Shown here: piece after piece, positions 57,980 through 64,000 of the stretch | Layout of the letters: every line of letters begins with the position of its first letter | How positions within the stretch are numbered: the first letter of the stretch is position 1 | From: Capsicum annuum | Taxonomy: Eukaryota > Streptophyta > Magnoliopsida > Solanales > Solanaceae | DNA: 64,000 nucleotides | NCBI RefSeq assembly: GCF_002878395.1 | Contig: NW_025841092.1 | Coordinates: 130,654 to 194,653 of the forward strand | Direction of reading: 5' to 3' | Position numbers and translations under genes: made by a program | The notes under the pieces: model-generated | Databases searched by the model: none | What the model saw: only the letters and a program-made list of their open reading frames with translations | Told to the model about the DNA's origin: nothing

Positions 57980-60687
57980 TGTAATGATCCTTTAGATCAG
58001 TTTTTGTATTTTCTCTTATTTTAGATGTTTAGAGCTTTCCTATAGCTGCCTCAAGTCATTTATGACTTGTTGAAATTGGCAGTTCAGTTATCAGGTGATT
58101 CATTTGTTTTTAGAGCCAATTCTTTATTCTAAAGTCGTTAGGGGTTCAAATTGGCTACTGAGAATTTTTTTTGTCAAATGACCTCTTACACAAATTCTAA
58201 CTGCTTTAGTAGATCTGGAATGTCTATTTAAGGCTAGGAGGACTCTTTCTCTAGGTCCCGAGGCACCCAGGCTTATTTTGAGCTATTGGTCGAAAGTTAA
58301 GAAAATTGACAACTAGGTGTGGGACCTATATTTCATCAAAATGACATTGTATGGAAATTTTGAAAATACCATTATGTCCGTAAAAACAAATTTTATAGAA
58401 TAGAATAGTTCATTTGCATATGCAGGAATTGAGATTAATCCCAAAGGGTTTGCAGATTTCCAAGTCTTTGCTGGTGCTGGTGCACTTATGATTCCGAGCC
58501 TTTAATCGCTTACGCTAACTGGAAGAGGCTAGAAAGTATCATGTAAGTGACAATCAAAGTTGCTCAAGTGACTTACTATGGAAACTCATTCATGATCACA
58601 ATCATAATATTGCATATGCGACTTCTACCCTTTTGGCCAGAATTATGTATTGGAATGCTAGGTCGTGTATGCAATACCTGTGCACCCAAGAATCGTATAA
58701 ATACCCATTTTGAGCCTATTTTTCACCATTCTTATCCATCTCCAAGATATATGTCAAAACCTAAAAAGAGCAAAGATTGGGGATAACATTTGTGGGTGAT
58801 TTTCGAGTTTTGATAAACTTTATTTGACATGATTCTCCTTCAAATTTATGGTTAGATTTCTTATTTTTCATGGTTGATTTCTACATTTTCATCTAAAATT
58901 CAAAAATCTTGGTGACTTTATTTTAGCAACAATTGAGATTAGAATTCACTCATTTTTTGGGTAAACATTCACATGGGGACGTTGAGCTAGTTTAGAAAAT
59001 ACAATTTCCATAAACGGACCCCACATGGGATTTCTACGTAATTTTTGAGTTGAATTACAATAGTTCAATATAGGTATCATTGTTCTCATTTTGACGAGTA
59101 GATTATTATTGTTATATCATGGCACTTTGTAGAAGATTCTTGGAAGAGGAATTCGATGATTTAGCAGATTCTTTGGGCTTTTTTCGGTGATCAGGTAGGC
59201 TAGTTTTCCTACTTCATAGATTGACCTATCTCATAGTATAATTATGATATTATGCTAGATATGGGATGGTATTTAGGTGTTAGAAGTATGAATGAGGATA
59301 TTTGGGCTAATTAGACCCTTAGGCTACCTTGAAAACTTAGATTCAAAATAATTAGCATAATTAGTCATGGCTTAGGTGAATTGGGCTTCTCGATGTATAA
59401 CTAGAAAGGAAATGCCTTGATTTCTCAAAGTAGGTGAAATTGCCTAATTACTCATGTTAGGGTAGAATTGTTCTTAATTGCTTAAGTTAAGGGAATTGCC
59501 CTAATTGTTATCATTATTGGTAGGACTGCCTAGGTTAATCAAGTTTGGGAAGGACTTATACCCTAGGGAAAATTAAGGATTGCTTGACATCTATGGATGA
59601 ACTTAGATACTTTAGTCTAGTTCGGTGTAGAATTTTCGTAAAAGAATATTCGACAATTAGAAATGGGGACCTCCAGCAACCTTAGACCAAGACTTGTGAT
59701 GACCTTGTAGACTCATCCATATATAATATACTCTTATTAATGCTAAGTTGACATTTGAGAGGGTTGAAAATAATTATTGAGTGCGTTACTTGGGTATCGA
59801 AGGATGGATGCAAATTTTGAGTATTTCTTATGATATTTCCCAAATGTGTGACTAATGTAATGGTTTATTAGTATGATTTATGACTTATGCAAGTGGTCAT
59901 AGGTATAATATGGCTTGTGTGGATATGTAATATGGATCATGGATATGATATGATAAAATGTGGCTTATAGATATGATATGGCCTATATATATGTATAAAA
60001 TGGCTGATGGATGTTGTATGGCTCATAATCATGATTCATCTTAAAGATAGAATATGCCTAATTGATGTAAGTAATGGCTTGTGGATATAATACGGCTCAT
60101 AGAGATGATGTGGTATATATATATGGTTAATGGCTTATGGATAAGATTTCTTCCTGGCTTGACTTTTTATCTTAACTTAGCTTATGTTATCTTGTATTTT
60201 ATCATATTTATACCATGATTTATCTTAGTTAGCTGGTGATCCCTACAAAGTACCCATGGTTTTAGTACTCATGCTATACTTCTGTACTTTTTTAGTCCAA
60301 ATTTGAGTACAAGTTATCGCCTCTAATTCGTTATTCGTGCACAGTTGATTTCAGAGATTGGGTGAGCTCTTATAGCTAGAGTTACCCTTTTTCCTTCTAG
60401 TTATCTATGTATAATTTTTTATTTAAGATAGATTATATTGACTTATGGTGTATTATAGCAGCTCTTGTACTGACTATACCAGGTCATGGGATAGTTTTCT
60501 ATGTTATGGCTACCTTTTAAGGTATTTCTATCGTCTTGCTTATCTATTAGTTGTATTATCTATTTCACCCTTTTTGGGACATTTCCAACTAAGTTAGCCC
60601 ATTGTATCTAGCTCCAGATTATGAATGGACTTGCCTAATTGCTGGGTAGAGTAGGTTCCATCGTGACTCATAAATTGGGTCGTGACA
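57980..60687 (+). repeat. 5' LTR of element B2
   Basis: 2708 bp, TGTAATGATCC to GGTCGTGACA, homologous to 52778-55477. TATAAATA at 58696-58703 is the TATA box. A degenerate word zone (AAGTGAC, CATATGCGAC) lies at 58490-58625. Positions 59880-60140 hold a loose minisatellite of ATATGGCTTATGGATATG-like units. The target duplication predicted on the left is TTATC (57975-57979). Confidence 0.8.
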
Positions 60688-60893
60688 AATTGGGATTAAA
60701 GCCTAGGTTTCATGATATTGTTGGTACAAGAGCAAGTGTCTAGTAGGGTCCCATAAATTTGAACAATGATATTTTTTTCTTATCTTTGGGAGGCTATAGG
60801 ACATTCTTAGGATTTCTTAACTTCTTCCACTCGTGTCGTACTAAGAGTTTGAGTTGGTTTCTAAGGAATTTCTTTGGTTTCACTCTTTAGAAA
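60688..60893 (+). other. primer site and leader of element B2
   Basis: AATTGGGATTAAAGCCTAGG directly after the LTR is a mutated tRNA-Met primer site (normal form AATTGGTATCAGAGCC). The leader, with GGTACAAGAGCAAGTGTCTAG and CTTTGGGAGGCTATAGGAC, matches 55500-55580 and 36795-36900, which shows that elements B and D are related. Confidence 0.7.
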
Positions 60894-62340
60894 ATGGCTA
60901 GGCCGCTTGCTGCAACTTCACGAGATGAGGGTTGTAAAACCGAGCCTAGGGATCCTGTCACTATTCATGTATAACTTAGAGGTTGTGGACAACCTTGAGA
61001 TGTTTCCTCAGCTAGGGGCCAAGATTGGTGGCCTTCACCAGAACTTATTCTTACTTTTTAGCAAGAGATTCTTCCGCCCCAGCCAGAGGTGGACCAAGAA
61101 ACATCCAAATCTCCACTGGTATTTATTTATACTTTAGCGCTCAAGGATGCATTGGTTCATCTTTTCTGGTTGGTTGGTGGTGCACCATCTAATGGTGAAC
61201 AGTCTACAGACCTGAGTGGTACTGGGGTGAGGGAACAAACTATAGCTATGACTCCCAGAGTTGAGGTCTCTTCTACACCGATATTTTATAAACTAGTAGT
61301 TTCTTATCCAGTGGTTTCCTAGCTAATTATGTCTTTTGAGGATCATAAGATGTTGGGTAGGTTCTTAAGATTGTCTCTGCCTAGGTTTTCTAGAGCACCA
61401 GGCGAGGATGCATATGATTTTTTGATTGGTTTTAAGAATATGCTCCATAATTTGGGCATAGTTAAGACTTGTGGTGTAGATTACACTACTTTTAAGTTGT
61501 ACTTGGCATCTGAACGTTGGTGTAGAGGTCATCTTCATTCTAGGCCATCTAGATCTTCTCTTTTGGCATGGTCTTAGTTCTCCTAGATCTTCTTGGAGAC
61601 GTAAATGCCTCACAACCCTAGGGATCATTTGAGGAATAATTTTTCAGAGTTGGATCAAGGATCTATGATGGTTTTGGAGTATGAGTCTCATTATTATTAG
61701 TTGTGTAGGCATGCTTTTTCTATTTTGACTACTGAGTATGAGAGGGTTTGTTGCTTTGTTCGAGTATTAAGACTTCCTCTTTGCATGTTTACTTAGTTTG
61801 GTGGTTGTGGGTAGGTCTTTTACTAAGGTTTTTAATCCTGCTCAGCTTATCGAGGCGATGCATCCCGAGGCCTAAGGGGGAAATAATTAGAGGCCGCAAT
61901 ATCAAGGTAGGTTTAGCAGGATTCATAGTAGTTCCTAATTTTGAGGCAGTGGTTCTCAGGGTAGGTACCCTCCACGTCAGCCATTTTAGCCTTACAATTA
62001 GTCTAGTAGACCCATTCAGGCCGTGCTTTGGATTACTGATGGAGGCTAATCTTGGTCTTGTATTTATCCTAGCAAGGGTCGTGGTCAGTCTTTGAGGGGT
62101 TTATTTTTAGGCTATTCTAGTCGTGGTGATTATTCTGGGTTAGTCGAATCTTTTGGGTTCAGTCCAACGCCTAGGGCGAGTTATGGTTCTGAAGCTTTTG
62201 GTTACTTCTCGAGGGAGTGCCCCAGTCATGGAGCGAGTGTTACTTTAACTCAAACTGTTCCACCTATTAGGAAAATTTATCCCCCAGCTAGAGGGGTATG
62301 TATAATTATAAGGGTAGTCCCTAGGGTCTCATAATGGTCA
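60894..62340 (+). pseudogene. element B2 gag
   Basis: MARPLAATSRDEG opens at 60894. The capsid region has LIMSFEDHKMLGRFLRLSLP, RFSRAPGEDAYDFLIGFKNM and LHNLGIVKTCGVDYT (61323-61490), homologous to the B1 copy at 57480-57640. The C-terminal part is Gly/Ser/Arg-rich, and FGYFSRECPSHG near 62193 is a degenerate zinc knuckle. Several frame changes and stops. Confidence 0.75.
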
Positions 62341-63370
62341 TTAGGCTAGTAAGATAGAAGGTCAGTCAGGAGCCTAGCTTGGTGGCGAGCGTGGTCAGTT
62401 GTATGTAGTACTTGCTAGACTCAAGGCTAAATTCTTGGATACTGGTATTAGAGGTACAATTTAGTATGCCTTTAGTTAGCCTTTGCTTTATTTGATCTTA
62501 TTTTTCTCAAAAGTTAGAGTTATCTTGCGATTTATTATCTATTCCATTATGTGTATCTACTGCATAGTTGCAAGTCTTATCTCATTCATATTCTGGATGT
62601 TATATGAAGAGCCCATTACTTGGCTTTATTCCTATTGTTCATATTTTCCTGATGTTTTCCCAACCGATCTACTTTTCATTCCTTTTAACCATAGTATTGA
62701 GTTTGTTATTAATCTTGATCTAGGAACCCGACCTACTTAAATGGTACCTTATAGTATGGCTTCTACAGAGCTTACCTTTCTTGGTAAGAGTTTTATTAGA
62801 TTATTTGTGTCTCCTCAGGGAGCTCCTATGTTGTTTATAAAGAAGAAAGATGTCTCCATGAATATGTCTACTGATTGTAAGCAGGTTAATAAGGTGATGA
62901 TGAAGAACAACTATCCTATGCCTCACATTGATGATTTGTTTGACCAGCTTCATGGAGAAATGGTGTTCTCTAAGATTGAATTAAGGTTTGGTTACAATAA
63001 GTTGAGGATTTGGGTGGAGGATATTTAGAAGACAACCTTTAGGGCCTGTTATAGTTATTATGAGTTCTTAGTTATGTCATTTGTGCTTACTAATGCCCCA
63101 ACCATATTTATGGATCTTATGAATCGAGTGTTCATTCCTTATTTGGATTCTTTTGTGATTATGTTCATCGATGACATTTTTGTGTATTCGAGGAGTAGAG
63201 AGGAGCATATGCAGTATTTGAGGATTGTGATCCAGACTTTGACAGATCATTTGCTTATTCACAAATTCTCTAAGTGTGAGTTTTGGCTTGAGTCGGTGAC
63301 ATTCCTTGAGCATATGGTGTCTACGGATGGGATTATGGTAGACCCCGATGAAGATTAAGGCTATTTATGA
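62341..63370 (+). pseudogene. element B2 protease trace and reverse transcriptase
   Basis: Only a faint protease trace lies at 62400-62560. RT is clear: YFPDVFPTDLLFIPF (62641-62685), [16 protein letters not shown] (62802-62850), then [18 protein letters not shown] and [15 protein letters not shown] (62967-63011). [19 protein letters not shown] comes next, and [10 protein letters not shown] at 63161-63190 keeps both catalytic Asp. [20 protein letters not shown] is the thumb. Single stops at 62738 and 63027 and a frame shift at 63355. Confidence 0.85.
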
Positions 63371-64000
63371 TTAGTTTAGGCCTATATCTTTGACTAAGAA
63401 TCATAGCTTTATTTGCTTGGTTGGTTATTATAGATGATTTGTAGAGGGTTTTGCTACTATTTCAACACTTATGACCTGATTGACTCAAACAGAGGTTTCT
63501 TTTTGAGGTTTCGAGGAGTATGAGTGGATCCTTGGAAAGCTCAAGGAATTTCTTTTCTTGCCTCCTATTTTCGCTCTTCCTATTAATGGTGAGGGATTTA
63601 CCATGTTTTGTGTTTTAGGTGTTTGTTTAGGTTGTGTTTTAATGTTGCAAAATTGTCAAGGCAGCTTAAGGTGCATGAGCACAACTATCCCACTCATGAT
63701 TTGGAGTTGGCAGCTATAATTTTTGCACATAATATTTGAAGGCATTATCTTTATGTTGTGCATTATGATATTTTCAAAGATCATCGCAATCTTTATCATC
63801 TTATGACCCAGATAGAGCTTAATGCTAGGCAGCATAGCTGGATGGAGTTTCTTAGGGATTATGACATCTCTATTTTATATCATTAAAATAAGGCTAATAT
63901 GATAGCAGATGCCTTAAGTCAAAAGGTGGTGAGTATGGGTAGATTGGCTTACATCTGAGTTTCTCAGAGGCCATTGCAATAAGATATTTAGTCCTTAACA
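63371..64000 (+). pseudogene. element B2 RNase H, running off the window
   Basis: CLVGYYR, stop, FVEGFATIS near 63418 is the tether, with an Arg codon changed to [17 protein letters not shown] near 63605 stands in for the DAS-GLG motif, with the catalytic Asp region altered. [14 protein letters not shown] near 63697 keeps the Glu. FKDHRNLYHLMTQIELN near 63775 and ANMIADALSQKVV near 63895 end the domain. Integrase should follow beyond 64000. Confidence 0.8.

Noticed and set aside
1..64000. Host protein-coding gene, tRNA, rRNA or organelle DNA insertion
   Set aside because: I found no exon-like conserved protein, no tRNA cloverleaf and no organelle-type sequence; all recognisable coding remnants are retroelement or pararetroviral.

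Overview
This window is plant nuclear DNA made almost entirely of decayed, nested repeats. I find no intact host gene, tRNA or rRNA. Every coding remnant belongs to Ty3/gypsy retrotransposons (mostly chromovirus-type, plus one Athila/Tat-type gag-protease element) or to an endogenous pararetrovirus (Caulimoviridae). The style of the gag openings, the tRNA-Met primer sites and the TGTAATGACC-type LTRs suggest a Solanaceae genome, but this is inference and the species cannot be read from the window.

Positions 1-42090 form a five-layer nest. Layer 1 is an old gypsy-type LTR (D) whose left part is 1-219 and whose right part is 36359-36778; its interior (36779-40399) and 3' LTR (from 40400) follow. 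Layer 2 is an Athila/Tat-like element (A, minus strand) inserted in that LTR: LTRs 220-1741 and 34849-36358, with gag and protease but no reverse transcriptase between them. Layer 3 is a chromovirus (G, plus strand, 1895-30657) inside A, with an AAAAC duplication at or next to both ends. Layer 4 is a rearranged pararetrovirus block (8191-29385) inside the 3' LTR of G. Layer 5 is a nearly complete Tekay/Del-like chromovirus (T, 18342-28635) inside the virus block, with both LTRs, primer site, gag, protease, RT, RNase H, integrase, chromodomain and polypurine tract.

The pararetrovirus block keeps movement protein, coat protein with zinc finger, protease and a 3' ORF on the minus strand, and RT/RNase H plus a second copy of the 3' ORF and promoter on the plus strand. 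Two viral promoters face each other across about 1.2 kb. Several block junctions lie at or near the tRNA-Met primer site. All viral frames are broken and nothing here can act as a virus.

Positions 42100-64000 hold further wrecks: chromovirus E (gag to chromodomain 42550-47400, 3' LTR 47471-49283), an LTR plus gag start (C, to 52777), then family B, where a 5' LTR (52778-55477) and partial gag (itself split by a solo LTR, 55869-57269) are interrupted by a second family-B element (LTR 57980-60687, gag and pol running off the right edge).

A pattern that ordinary annotation would miss: nearly every LTR family here has, ending about 20-80 bp before its TATA-like box, a zone of about 130-300 bp in which a family-specific short word and its reverse complement are reiterated.
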